A stretch of 64,000 nt of DNA, from positions 124,001-188,000 of the forward strand of contig BDIU01000016.1 in NCBI GenBank assembly GCA_002118135.1. Direction: 5' to 3'. The notes under the pieces are model-generated. The model saw only the letters and a program-made list of their open reading frames with translations, was not told where the DNA came from and did not search any database. Positions 32,967 through 45,700 of the stretch are shown piece after piece (within the stretch, counting starts at the first letter, position 1; each line of letters starts with the position of its first letter). Both the position numbers and the translations under genes were made by a program. The DNA comes from Trebouxia sp. TZW2008 (lineage: Eukaryota; Chlorophyta; Trebouxiophyceae; Trebouxiales; Trebouxiaceae).

Positions 32967-35900
32967 GTGAAATCCTTTACCAGTCTTCTTACTACATCTG
33001 TGTACCAGTTGCAGAGGCATCAGCACAAACCATTAGCAGGAAAGGTCAACAGACGCTCAAGGAGCAGTCTGTCAAGGGCGCCATGTCGTGCCACTCTGCA
33101 AATTGACCGGCCAAGTGAGCAAAAGCCTTCAACTCCAGGTGATTCACTGCAGCAGGTCATTCATTGCTTCCATCACTTTGCAGCTGCACCTGCTACAGCA
33201 AAAGTGCTGATTTGCGCCATGACCTTGAGTTGCAACAGTGCCTGACTTGCTGTTTCTCAGTTCATGCATGTCCTCCTCTCACGAGGGCCCTGGAAATTGT
33301 GAGTCATAGCGTGCAAATATCAGACTGGTCAAAGACAGTGGACTGCTCCAGGACGCACGAAGCTGGGCCTGCTGAGCTTTTCTAGCATACATCTTGAACG
33401 AAATGAATTGAAATGAATGACTGAATGCATGTTGATACTGCAGAACCAGAGACAGTTGACAATCAAGAGCAAGGGCAGTACTCATGGACCAAGCAGTGGT
33501 ATCCTGTGGCGCTTGCAAAGGATTTGGAGACCTACAGACCTAATGCAATCAAGCTCTTGGGCAAAAATCTGGTTGTTTGGATGGGCAAAGATGAACAGTG
33601 GCACTGTTTTGATGATGCCTGCCCGCACAGGTCAGCCACCATCAGCAGTTGCTGCCAGTGCCAAGTTGTGTTTGTACAAAGTGCTGCCCTGCAGCAGTGT
33701 CAACACCAGTTGCTGAATTGTCACGTGTACATGAAGGCTGATCGGTCAGGTTTTGTTTCCTATACTTTTTCAGGCAAAATTTTTGACTCCCCTTGTGCAG
33801 ACCTGCATTCCAGTCATGCTGCATCATGGTGCATCAATGCAACAGGTGCATTTTGTGCTTGATATTGGGCAAACTTGCAACCTAGCAGACTTGCAACCGT
33901 CCCTGCCTTTTTGCAACTACTTGCTCTTGCATGCTGGCACCTAGCTGTGTTTGTCAGGCTGATGTAGTTGTCAACATTTGAGGCCGACTGTATTGCGCAT
34001 TCTGTCGCCGTCCTGTCATGCAACAATGAACCAAATGTCAATCACAGCCCACACTCATGCAGACTGCCGCCATTGTCAGCAGGGAGAACTAAGACAGATG
34101 CAATGCGGTAATGCGCTTACCGTGGGCGGCGCTTCAATGCTGAGGGTGTTTGCACAGCAGTGCGTCAGGCTGTAGTTGCAGTGTAATAAGTTGTGTCATA
34201 AAACCCTGTGACAGTCTCGACATAGACCAAGGCCCACACTCATGCAGACTGTGCCATTGTCAGAAGGCAGGATTGAGACAGTTGAAATGCTGTGCTTATT
34301 ATGCTTGCTGTGTGATGCTAAGATGATTGAGACACCGATTGCTGCTGACTGTTCTGCAGACTAGTGCGTTTGTCAGAAGGCAGGATTGAGACAAAAGGGA
34401 CGCTGCAATGCGCTTACTATGGCTGCTGCTTCCTGCACGATTAGTATCTAACGCTGTGACAAATCTAGACAGAAATCAATGTTCATGCAGACTGGTGCCA
34501 TTGTCAGAGGGTAGGATTGAGACCGATGGCACGCTGCAATGCGCTTACCATGGATGGCGCTTTGATGCTGAAGGCAGTTGCACAATAGTGCCTCAGGCCG
34601 TGAAACCAGAAGAAAATCAGAAGGCAGCAGGCCATCCTAGGGCATGTGTCGCCAGCTACCCTATTCAGGTTCTTACTCGTGTCTCAGCTGTATTCCCTGT
34701 TTAATGGTGGTCTGTCATTGTGCTGATGTTTGTAGTCAGATATCATAAAAAGGTCCCTGGGAGCTCATGTTGACAGCGTGGCTGGCTTGCTACAACACCT
34801 TAGCATGCGCACACCAGTCAACATCAGTCATACTATTGTTCCATACATGCTTGGTGGGTGGTCACAAAGTACACTTGTTACCAGTTCCACCCTAGATTTC
34901 ACCTCTGTCTTGCCACATTGTAGTTTGCACATGCACCCAAGGCACTGTCTGGTTTGCACTGGATGGGCCATTCCGTAAAACACTCACGTCAAAGGGCAAG
35001 GCAATGGATGCTGCTGGTCAACCTCTATGCTGATGTCATTGCTGATCTACATCTATTCTATTGCAGGTTCAGCATCACTTGTTGTGGGTGTGGGCTGATG
35101 CTAGCCCAAATGCCCAGCTTGAGTGTCTGTCAAAGCAGCCAGCCGTCGTAGAGGCTCTTCAGCAGGAAGATAAAGTGATATACATGCACCCTTGGTGAGT
35201 CACAGGCCTGAGCCTGAGCTTTTCATGTTTCTAATAGTTAACAGAAACAATAAGTACACATTCCAGTACATGTGCTGAGTGTGTGTGGCCCATGTCTTGT
35301 CTCGCCAGGCAGGCTTGTTCTGAGCGTCTTTTCAGGCATGGCTCATATTCATGTCATTGAATTCTGATGTTCTTTAGCCTGTTTCTCTGCGCATTTGGCG
35401 CCCGTTGGCTGTTTAGCTGTTTCCAACCTGCCAATCATGGCACCTGCTGCTGCATTTGTTGTCATATGCCTGGCAGAACCCATTGTTTGGCTTGACGCCT
35501 ACTTAGTCACAAGCTCAGTTTTACTGACTTTGCCCTCTATGTCCGGCACTCACTGGCTGCATGGGTTCTTTGCAGCCGGCCTGTTTTTGCAGCTGCTGCT
35601 ACGTCTGTTGCTGTATGCCTAGCACAACATGTTGTTTGGCTTGATGTTTACTTTGTGACATCTAGGCTCAGCTTCACTAGTTTTGTACTCTATGTATCTG
35701 GTTTTACTGGACGCATGGTTTGTTTCCAGCCGGCCTGTCATTGCTGCTGCTGCTGCTGCATTTGCTGTCTGATAGCTGGCACATCCCCTTGCATCAAGTC
35801 AAGTTCCTTGCATCAAGCCAAGTTCCTTGCATCAAGCCAAGTTCCTTGCATCAAGCCAAATTTCTCTTCATGACATTCAACACATATTCATGATACGCAG

Positions 35901-38900
35901 TATCATGTGTCTTTACAGTTACGACATCCATGAACATGTATGTTGGGTCACCTGTATACTGTTCCCCGTTCTTTCCATAGCGCATCAAGAGCTGCAGTAA
36001 TGTATATCGCGACAGGCCTGGATATACAAATTGGCCTACAGGTTCATGCGTGAGATGCCCTTTGGTCAAGACATTTTATTGGAGAACGTTCTAGACCCTT
36101 CTCATGTTCCCTTCTCCCATCATGGAGTCATAGGAAACCGAGACAAAGTCATGCCCAGCACCATCCAACAGCTGGAACCAGCAGCACAGGAATCTGGATT
36201 CAGCGTGGGCATTTCTGTCAATAAAAATGGCACCAATCGCGCACAACAGGGCTCTGGCAAAATGACTAAATTGACCTTCCAGCCGCCAACTCTTGTCAAG
36301 TAAGCGTTGCTCCTTCTTCTGCTTCTGACGCTGCTGCTTCTTCTACTACTTTCTGCCAGAATGTGCAGCATGAGCATGCACATGTCATTTCTGCAGTCTC
36401 TATATTTAGGGTTTTAGGGTTTATGGTTTAGCCTACCCTAAACCCTGTTGCTTATCTTTGTCAGCTGCGCTTATGGTGTTTTCTGCAAGTTGCACAGCAC
36501 CTTGTCCAACTGAGTCACGCATACAATCTTGAAGAGTTTCATTCCGACAGCAGATAGGCATACTTGCTTTCATCATGGTGTTTGCAGCCATCTTGTGGGC
36601 TTCAGGATTTACAGCACCTTGTCCAAGCAAGTTGTGCATTTAATGCTTGAAGTTTTCCATTCTTTGGTTTGACATACTTGCTTTCATCATGGTCCTTGCA
36701 GCCATCTTGTGGACTCCAGAATTGAGTGCATTGCCTGTTTGCATTAAAGAAGCAAACAAAGCAGCCATTGCTTTTGGCTAGCTACATAGTTGCTGAGTCT
36801 GGCGACTGGCTAACCCGTACCAGCATGCTTTTGTCAGCATGCTGTGTGCTGAGTTTGGCTGATCAACACACCATGTCGCCTATCAGTTGGTTTTCAGTGG
36901 GCTGAGCGGCTTGCAGCTCAAGTCAAGGCAGACGGCAACATGCAGCTGCAAATGTCACCACATTTGTGTTGTGCTTCCAGTATGAGTTTGGGGATCAGGC
37001 GTGCAGATGATCACATACTGCACACTGTGTTCCACTGCCTAGTGGCAGAATAAGCAAGTCACTCTTGCGAGGCTTTGACCTCGAGTTGCATCACAAACCT
37101 TTGTTGTGGCATGGCACAGGTATGGGTTCTGGGCCCAGGTATGCAGACGATCACATACTGCACACCAACCACACCTGGCTGCAAGTTCTGCACCTCAAGG
37201 CAGATAACACAAGTTCCTGTTGGCATATTGCAACTTTGCTATCTTTGTGTTGATGCAGGTATGAGTTTGGGGGACCTGGCATGCAGATGATCACATACTG
37301 CACACCAACCGCACCAGGCCGCAGCCGTGTGTTCTATGCCCTGGTAGCAGATAAAGGAAAGGCCCCAAAGGCAATGAAGCGTGCGATGGCGCTTCGGTCT
37401 AGCTGGCTAACCTTCCTTAACCACTTCCAGCGTAACCTGGTTCTGGATGGTGACGGCATCTTTCTGCATTATCAGGTGCGTAATTACAGCATGTTACAGC
37501 GTATTGCAGCTGGTTCATTACTCTCTGTGTGCGGCCAGACTGGCTGACCTTCCTGAAGCACTTCCAGTATAAGCTGGTTCTGGATGGTGACGGAGTCTTC
37601 CTGCATTACCAAGTGTGTAGTTACTGCTGTTGCATGATGGTGCACAGCGTTAGTACAGCATGTTACTGGTTCATTGCTCTTTGCGTGCGGCCAAACTGCC
37701 TGATTTTCCTGCACCATTTCCAGCGTAACCTGGTCTTGATGGCGCCAGAGTATTCTCTGCATTGTCAGCGGCGTGACAGGTGCTATCACAGAGCCATGTG
37801 TTGCGCATGCCAGCAATAGCATGTACAACATGTCCACTGTCGTGACGAACGCCTGAACTGGGCCAAGCAATCAATGCAAGGTGTGTCTGAATTGTTGTCC
37901 ATGCACTTGACTTGACTCTATGTGTGTCAGGCCAATCACCTGCATCAGGGGATTACATCACCTGTATCAGGGGGTTGTCAAGTCAACATGAACTACATCT
38001 GCATTGTTGTCGTGCATAAATTTGACTGCACACAGGTAATGCTGTTGTGCGTGCATCTGATTCAATCTTGTGTCTTTCAGGATCGCCATTTACATCAAGG
38101 GGCCGGCAATCAAAAGTACTACATGCCCACAAGCATGGACAAGGGCATTACTAATCTGAGGCAATGGCTTAGTCACATGGCAGGGCCAATTCCCTGGCCA
38201 GGACATCAGTCATCTGAAGTTTGGGCCAAGGATTACAGCAGACGTGAAATGCTGGATAGATACGCTCAGCACACACAACATTGCAAACACTGTTCCAAGG
38301 TAGGCAGCATGAGAGGCGTACATGAGCTCCTGGAGCGTATTTGACACTCATGCCTATGTAGTATCGCAGACAGCAGTGTCTTGTGCAGACTGTCTTGCTG
38401 TGGTTCAAATGTATGCTGGTCACACAATACGTAGAGACCAAGATGCAACGTTCTTGCCTTCAAAACATGAGTGATTCGTGTGATAGGCATGGCAAGTGGT
38501 CAGCCACATTGCAGCTGGTGAATTTTTATTCAGCCATGCATGAGAGAAAATTGCTGTTGCTCATGTTGTGACAAAATCTCATACTGTGCCACAGTTTGCT
38601 GCTGCACACGTTGTCTCGTGAGCAGCAGCAAATTGTGTCACACCCCTCACTCAGGCTGTTCCAAATGCCCAATGTGCTGATTTTGATGGAGCATCTGCTG
38701 TGATGCCTCACAGAGTAGCTTTGTCATGTTTCTTTGCTTTCTGCTAGAAAGTTGCGAGCTGCTTCTATCTCTGGAACCTCCAGCCATGACTCCTGATAGC
38801 ATTGAAACTTCTTCTCTGCGCCGCCCTGAGCTCTGCTACAATCCTGTTGCTTATGTCTAATGCAGGCTCTGAAGGTAGTAGAATGGTTACAAAAAGCAGC

Positions 38901-39081
38901 TTTTGCGGCAATGGCAGCAGCAGCCTTGGTAGCAGCTGCTGCGGCAGGTGCTGGGTCAGCTTCAACTGCAGCATGGGCTGCTGTGGCTGTGAGCACTGTG
39001 TCAGCGGCTCTAGCTGCATGGAAGCTGGGACAGATACGGCAGAAGTTCCTTTTTGTAGACTATGTGCAAGCTGATCACTGA
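32967..39081 (+). CDS. Pheophorbide a oxygenase/TIC55-family Rieske oxygenase
   Basis: Eight exons join in phase into 524 codons: 32967-33138, 33444-33630, 34491-34668, 35067-35194, 36042-36299, 37259-37475, 38081-38299 and 38866-39081. Exon 1 is rich in Ser, Arg and Gln and looks like a chloroplast transit peptide. The Rieske [2Fe-2S] ligands are CPH (exon 2) and CAYHGW (exon 3). The mononuclear iron region is LLENVLDPSHVPFSHHG in exon 5. Exon 7 ends in HTQHCKHC, the CxxC typical of PAO/PTC52/TIC55. Exon 8 has two Ala-rich membrane helices. The family acts at plastid membranes, with PAO opening the ring of pheophorbide a in chlorophyll breakdown. Which subfamily this belongs to is not decided. 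The length is normal for the family. Confidence 0.92.
34050..34440 (+). repeat. Three dead acceptor-side copies of the Rieske exon
   Basis: Copies of exon 3 start after CAG at about 34052, 34231 and 34362. Each keeps the junction and the LSEGRIET-like start. None keeps the CAYH of the cluster: the His is Arg in the first and Tyr in the second and third. The first also has an in-frame TAA. Only 34491-34668 is intact. Confidence 0.85.
35400..35864 (+). repeat. Intron 4 repeats of the oxygenase gene
   Basis: Two diverged copies of a roughly 190-bp unit occupy about 35400-35780 (both contain GTTTGGCTTGA and a CAGCCGGCCTGT). They are followed at 35789-35864 by a 19-bp minisatellite, TTGCATCAAGCCAAGTTCC, four units. 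Confidence 0.8.
36405..36446. repeat. Interstitial telomere-like tract, inverted
   Basis: It reads TTTAGGGTTTTAGGG and then a degenerate repeat, followed after a few bases by CCCTAAACCCT. So G-strand and C-strand telomeric repeats face each other within about 42 bp, in intron 5 of the oxygenase gene. The unit is of the plant/green-algal TTTAGGG type. Confidence 0.75.
36480..36725. repeat. Two-copy repeat in oxygenase intron 5
   Basis: Two diverged units of about 115 bp share ACAGCACCTTGTCCAA and CTTGCTTTCATCATGGT. On the minus strand they read HKMAANTMMKASM-like. No family was recognised. Confidence 0.6.
36975..37200 (+). repeat. Acceptor-side copies of oxygenase exon 6
   Basis: Two copies of the start of exon 6 (YEFGGPGMQMITYCT) lie upstream of it, at about 36980-37030 and 37117-37180. 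Both retain ATGATCACATACTGCACAC or a close variant. Confidence 0.85.
37505..37775 (+). repeat. Donor-side copies of oxygenase exon 6
   Basis: Two copies of the end of exon 6 (WLTFLNHFQRNLVLDGDG) lie downstream of it, at about 37520-37620 and 37690-37770. The first ends CATTACCAA|GTGTG; the second has lost the GT after CATTGTCAG. Confidence 0.85.
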
Positions 39082-39763
39082 CGGCTCATGCAGCATCCAT
39101 GCAACAAGAAAGGAGAAAGTTATACTGTTAGGACTGCAGACTATGCAAGTAGACGCAGCCTGAGATGATACAGCATCAATGCTGGTCAAGCAAGCCGTTC
39201 ACAGATGCCTGTTGCAAAATCAATGCCGGTTGAATCCGTGTGTACCTCTTTAACTTGACAGCGTACAGTAATCTCTCCTTGTAAGAACCCTCAATGTATG
39301 ACAAATCTTGATGTAAGGACAACACAACTGGTATCCAATCACTGCAGTCTGACTGCAGCGGCACCTCTGAGTCAGCACAACCAAATTTAAGGACAATTTT
39401 CTTGGAGACCAGAGCAGTCTTCAGAAAGAGAAGTCACTGTATGTGGGAGCATAGCTTGCTACTGAGCTTGGGGGCTAGCTGGCCAGTCAAGCAATGATGT
39501 ACATTCTATATTCTGTGCAAACGTCTGCAGCAACTGTATCAGTTCAGGAGTAAGCAGAGTCACAGATACTCTCATGCCCAAGCCACACATATGACCACAT
39601 GCACGTGCTTGCATTTCGCTGAGTCCTAAAGCTGTACTGCCATCCGGGCTCAACTCAGGCACAGACGTTCTTTTCTTTTGTTTTCCCTGCTTTTCCTCTT
39701 CATCTCAGGGTCCCTCTATGGATAGAAATCAGTGATGCAAGTTGTGGCGCCTGTTGCCTCCTC
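39082..39763. other. Convergent intergenic region, oxygenase/monooxygenase
   Basis: This holds both 3' UTRs and MITE copy 4. A minus-strand open frame at 39459-39709 (KRTSVPELSPDGSTALGLSE...) looks coding and is preceded by an AG acceptor. It could be an alternative last exon of the monooxygenase, but the phase does not fit an obvious donor. Confidence 0.4.
39266..39439 (+). mobile_element. MITE family A, copy 4
   Basis: A 174-bp copy, TA|CAGTAATCTCTCCTTGTAA...GAGAAGTCACTG|TA, both TA sites present (39264-39265 and 39440-39441). It lies between the two convergent genes. Confidence 0.85.
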
Positions 39764-42700
39764 CTATAACAAGGCACAGCAGCTGATTGATCTGTGCAAA
39801 TAGTTGAGGGCACTGTGCTGTTTGCAGTTTTCAAGTGAAACTGAATAGCGGGGCTGGGCTGACTGGCATGGCATTCCGTAGAGTCTGAGTGTTTGGATGT
39901 GAAGCATGAAGAAGTTGATTGTGTCAACTCTGTATATCTGGGTGTTTACTGCTGGTTTGCATTTTACCATTGATTTTCGGAGAAGTTTCAGTTCAAGGCT
40001 TTGGTTAAAGAGAAGAAGAAGAAAGAGTGCATATTTTGCAATTGGCCAGCCAACAAATGTGGCTATGACTATGCCCATGAGGTTCAAGCAGTTTGTGACA
40101 TAATCAAACATCCCCAGCAAATCATGCTGCGAAATACAAGCACCAATCAGTACATGTGTAAACAAATAGCCTGATCCTGACCTGCTGACGCCAGAGGGGT
40201 TTGAAAGTGGGCTTGAACAGCAGGCGCTCCCGTTCCTCATAGCTTGCATTGTCCACACCCCTCACATGTATCACCTTCACGCGCTCGGGCCTCTCAGTTT
40301 CGTAGCTGCAACACCACAAAAGTGTACAATCGGTTACTACCTCACATGACATCCGCCTGACACCCCTTGCATGTCTTGCCTTCACACTCTCTGGCATATC
40401 AGATTTGTAGCTGTACACACCACACGAGTGTACAGTCTGTCACACACATCTCATCAATACGCGTATTGGCTTCACGTGCTCTAGCCTCTCAGATTTGTAG
40501 CTGTAACATTACACAAAAGTCTATCATGACGGCCGATCCTTGAGTTATCACAGCAAGCGTGGAGTCCAATGGTAATATGTGCACAAAATTTCACACAGCT
40601 CATGCAGGTTTGACAAGTAGCATGTGATGCTGTGATGCAGCAAACATGTTGTGAGATCAACAAGACTGTTTTGTGTGGCCTCACAACAAACAGCTATCTT
40701 CATGCAGCAAGCGCACACTTTATTTCTGGAGGTGTGTCTGTGTGCTTTGCTCTTATTTCAACTGACCTGCGAAGGGCTTGCTGATCAAGACCAAGCCTGT
40801 TGAGGTGCCAGCCAAAGACAACAGCATCCTCCAATTAGTCATATGTTTGTTGCGTTTGATGTTTGACAAAGGATTTCTTCAATGATCCTTCATTTTGTGT
40901 TTGTTACTGACCTGCGGAGGGCTTCCTGAGTAAGGCCAAGTCTCTTGAGATGCCAGCCCAAGACAGCAGCGTCCTCCAATGCCAATGCCAGTCCCTGACC
41001 TGCATGCACAATACATTGCAGTCAAACAGTGACTGTCGCAGATCGGACTTGAATCCACAACTACATCCTGGCAAGGAACCACACTTAAGACCAAGTCTCT
41101 TGAGATGCCAGCCCAAGACAGCAGCGTCCTCCAATGCCAATGCCAGTCCCTGACCTGCATGCACAATACATTGCAGTCAAACAGTGACTGTCGCAGATCA
41201 AACTTGAATCCACAACTACATCCTGGCAAGGAACCACCCTTAAGGCCAAGTTTCTGGATATGCCAGCCCAAGACAACAGCGTCCTTCAATGCCGATGCCA
41301 AGCCCTGGCCTGTTTTGGCTCCACAGCCTTTTGAGCACCTTACCTGACTCCTCTGATACACAAGCAGCAGCTCAGCCCCTGACACAATGCAAGCGCTGTT
41401 TGCCAAAGTCCTTCTATCTATATTTCTATCCAAAAAAAAGGCATGCCAGTTAGGCTCAAAGGCCTTGCTAGGTATGTATAGTCACCAAGCATTGATCTCT
41501 GAGCAGCCAGTCTGTGCACATGCTGAAGCATTAAAGACGGACTGGTCAAGAGTGCCACGACTTCCATCATAGCATCAGTGCTTACCATTAGGAATAGTAG
41601 CATGGGCTGCATCTCCTAGCAGTGTCACTCTGCCTTGGCCTCACAGCTTTTTGAGCACCTGACCTGACATCTCTGACTCACTTGGGCTCGACTGTTATGT
41701 TGCTGGTACAAAGCAAAGGGCTAGGGCAAGTGAAGAATATTCTTATCAGCTCAGCTCTCAACACAATGCAACAGCTGTTGCCAGAGTACTTACCATTAGG
41801 AATAGTAGCGTGAGCAGCATCTCCTAGCAGTGTCACTCTGCCTCGACCCCACAATTGTTCCAGCTCCTTGCTCAACCCCTCTGACGCACAAGCATCAGCT
41901 CGGCCCCCAAAACAATGCAGCAGCTGTTGCCACAGTGCTTCGAGCAGGAGTAGTAGCATGAGCAGCATCTCCTTCCGAGAAATACATGCTTACAAAGGGC
42001 TGTTGCCAAAGTGCTCACCGTTTGGAATCGTAGCGTGAGCAGCATCTCCTAGCAGCGTGACTCTGCCTCGGCCCCATAATTGTTCCAGTCCCTTGCTCAA
42101 CCCCTCTGATTCTGATTTACTTGCCAAGGTGGCATTGGTGCCTTTGGGACTTGACTGTGCCACTTGCTTGTCTCCAATTTCTGCAGCTTCAAGTGTAAAC
42201 TCAACTGCTCTACATGAAGGTGTCCTTTTCATTCAATCACGTCAGCCGTCTTCAATGTAACCACATTGCTGGGCATGACTGCGCTGGTTGCGTGCAGAGC
42301 TGGCATTGGTGACTGCATCCCTTGGACTTGACTGTGCCGCTTGCTTGTCTTCACCTTCTGCAGGTCCAACAATGCTGATGTCAGTGACATCAACTATTGT
42401 GAACGACTGTCTGTTTCACTGTAAATCACATCACATTGGATCACATCGACAATTCTCAATGTGACATCAACAGCTGTGTATGACTGTGCTGATTGTCTTC
42501 AACACTTACAGCCTTCAATGCAATGTCGTCCCCGGACATGACTGTGCCACTGACTTGTTTTCAGAATCTGTAGCCTCAATTGTGACATCAACTGCTGTAC
42601 ATGACTGTGTCTTTTGCATCAAATCGCATTGGCAGCTTTCATGTGGATGAATGTGACATGACCTGTGAAACATGACTGTGCCGCTTGCTTGTCTCCAGAT

Positions 42701-45700
42701 TCTGCAGCCTCAAGCATGACATCAACCGCTGTCTATGACTGTCCCTGTCAACAACAAACCACATTGGCAGCTTCCATGTTGTTCAATGTGACACGACCTG
42801 TTGAACATGATTGTGCCACTTGCTTATTTTCAGGTTCTGAAGCCTCCAGCGTGACATTAACTGCTGTCTATGACTGTGTCTGTCAATATCAAACCACATT
42901 GGCAGCATTCATGTTGATCAACGTGACACGTCTGTTGAGCATGACTGTGCCGTTTGCTTGTCTTGAACACTGGCAGCCTTTGATCTTTATCGCCTGTTGT
43001 ACTTTGTCCTGCGATTTGCTTGCCTTTGACCGTGGCAGCCTTGAATGTGACATGACCTTTAGTATGATTAAACCATTTGCTTGTCTTTGACAGTGGCAGT
43101 TTCAATGCAACGTCACCTGTTGGACTTTGCTGTACTAGATGCTTGTCTTCAACTTCTGCAACTTCAAGTGTAAGGGCATTTGCAGCCTTGGTGAGGGCAG
43201 CCTCAGGAGGCCCTGGCTGGGGTGCCTGAGAAGCTGCCTTTGAAGCTGACTTCTCTTCCTCTTCTTGAGGAGGGGTACCAGGGGATGCTGGCTGGTCCAC
43301 AGGGGGTTTGCTGGGGTTTGCATCAATCTTCACGGGGTCTGAATCTGAGGATGGGTTTGGCTTGGGAGTAGGGTTTGGCTTAGGGTCTGAGTTGAAATTG
43401 TGGGCTACGAGGGGGTGCATCGAGGGGTCTGATAGGGGTCGCATGTACAAGCCATGCTGGGTGACTGTAGAGGGATCTGTTTGCCTCACAACGTCCATCA
43501 ATTCTGCTGGCATTTGCTTGAAAATCTTCAAGGCATTCTGCAACACAGCAACAAACAAAGAACGTCTGCTTGAATTTTGCGCAATCTGTATCTTTCACAA
43601 TGTCCAGCAGTTCTGCTGGCGTTTTCCTGAACATCTTCAAAGTATTTTGCAACGCAGCAATAGCAAAAGAAAATGCACAATTTTCATCTATTCTGTTGGC
43701 ATCTGCACAAAACTCTTTAGAGCGTTTTGCGGCGCAGCATATCAAAAATTACCTTTGGTTTGCAGATGGTAAGCAAATTCTGCAGAGCAGCAACAACAAA
43801 AATAGCATTTAGCATAAGAGCTACAGTGCATTCACAAACGCAGCAACAACAAGAAGAGTTGGCTTGAGTTCTTGTGTTACCGTTATATCATGACTAGTAT
43901 TACTTCTATCATAAGTGACCGTGCTGGCAGGGTTTACTCACCTGAAGGGCAGACTCTGACTCTTCTTCATGCTGGATGGCTTTCAGGCCTTTGATTGAGG
44001 GGTCAAACCCCACCCCTGCTTTCTTGAGGGACCCCATGGGGGCCCCCAAAATCCAGGTCCAAGGCTTATGCTTGGTTTCCTCTAGTGTTCCCATGGGCAG
44101 CAGCATTGCAAAAGGACCGCTCATGATAGGTGAGTCTGGTGTTCTCCAACTTCTGCAGTGAAAGGACATCTTCACAAAATAGCTGCATTGGTTTACATCA
44201 ATTACCCTTAGTCAGAATCACCACTGCAGTCAAAACAAGAGTTCTTGTGGGCAACAGCATTGCAAAAGAACCCCTCATGAGGGGTGCTTCTGGCGTCCTC
44301 CAACCTCTGCAATACACTGATCGTCCTTCAGGCAGACCGCTGCTCACTCATGGGCGACAGCATTGTAAAAGTACTGCTCATGTTAGGCGAGTCTGGTGTT
44401 CTCCAGCTTCTGCAGCGAACAGATCTTATCATATCACGGCTGCATTGGCTAACAACTTCTGCACGAGTTCTGCATGAGTTACAGCATTGCAAAAGGAGCG
44501 CTCATGATCATGATAGGTGAGTCTGGTGGTCTCCAACTCCTGCAATACACTGATCTATCTTCAGGCAGACAGCTGATCACTGAAGAAACTTGTTCTTGCG
44601 TTGGACTGCCCTTACTCACAAGCACTAGGACCGCTCATGATAGGTGAGTGCAGTGTTCCCCAGCTTCTGCACTGAAGAAATCGTTTGATATTGCGGCTGC
44701 ATTGGTTAACATCAATTACCTCAAGTCAGAACCACCACTGCAGTCAAAAACTTCCCATGGGCAACAGCATTGTGAAAGGACCTATGGAAAAAATGGCCTA
44801 CGCATGACAGCTGTCAGTCCTTGCCAAACAAACACGAACTAGTGTACGGGATGACACAAAGTCCTACATGCAACAGCTGGCAGTGGTATGACGACTTTGC
44901 ATTCTCGCCAACCATGAGCCATCTAGTTTATATGAAGCTGGCAAACAAGAAGTAGCAGAAGAAGTAGCAGAAGAAGAAGCTGCAGGTCTGATAAGAAGAC
45001 TTACGCAGCTGAGTCATCAGTGAGGCCCTCCGGTTTGGCAATGCGCGCCCTCCACATCACACAACCCTGCATACCACCTCTGCTAAACTTTGCAGGTTTA
45101 GACAACAATGTTTCTTATGCTTTGCGAACTGTTTTGTTGGTTTGGTTGAGGCCTTTCTTACAGAATTCCAAATAACAAGGCACGCCCTGCACACCAGCCC
45201 TGGCCAGGCAATGTCTGACCAAGTTCTGTTGCTTTGGTTCAGCGAGCTATGTTTGCTGTTGGTCATGTGCTGTTCTGGAGAATACATGAGCATTCAATAA
45301 TGCGCAAGCATCATCAAAGTCATACAGCAGGGCTGTTTCTGATTGGCAAGATCCCAAGGTGTTGTTGAGCAAAGCAACAAGCACAGCGAGCTGAAACATC
45401 AGCAAGCTTGTGAGAGGTACTTGCATGATTGGCAATGTGGAAGCAGACTTGCAAAAGTGCACTGACATAAGCTTTGCAGAAATGTTGAGACCATACAGCA
45501 GCAAGATTGAAGCATTTGAGCTTAGAGCAGCCATTGAGGTCCATTTTTGATTGCTTGGTAAGCAAACATACGCGCTGTCAACATTGACCAAGAGTGCTTA
45601 CAGCAAGTCATCACGCATAGCTGGTGTTTACAGTTACAGTACAGGTACGTACAATACAGTATACCTACGTACAGTACAGGTACGTACAATACAGTATACG

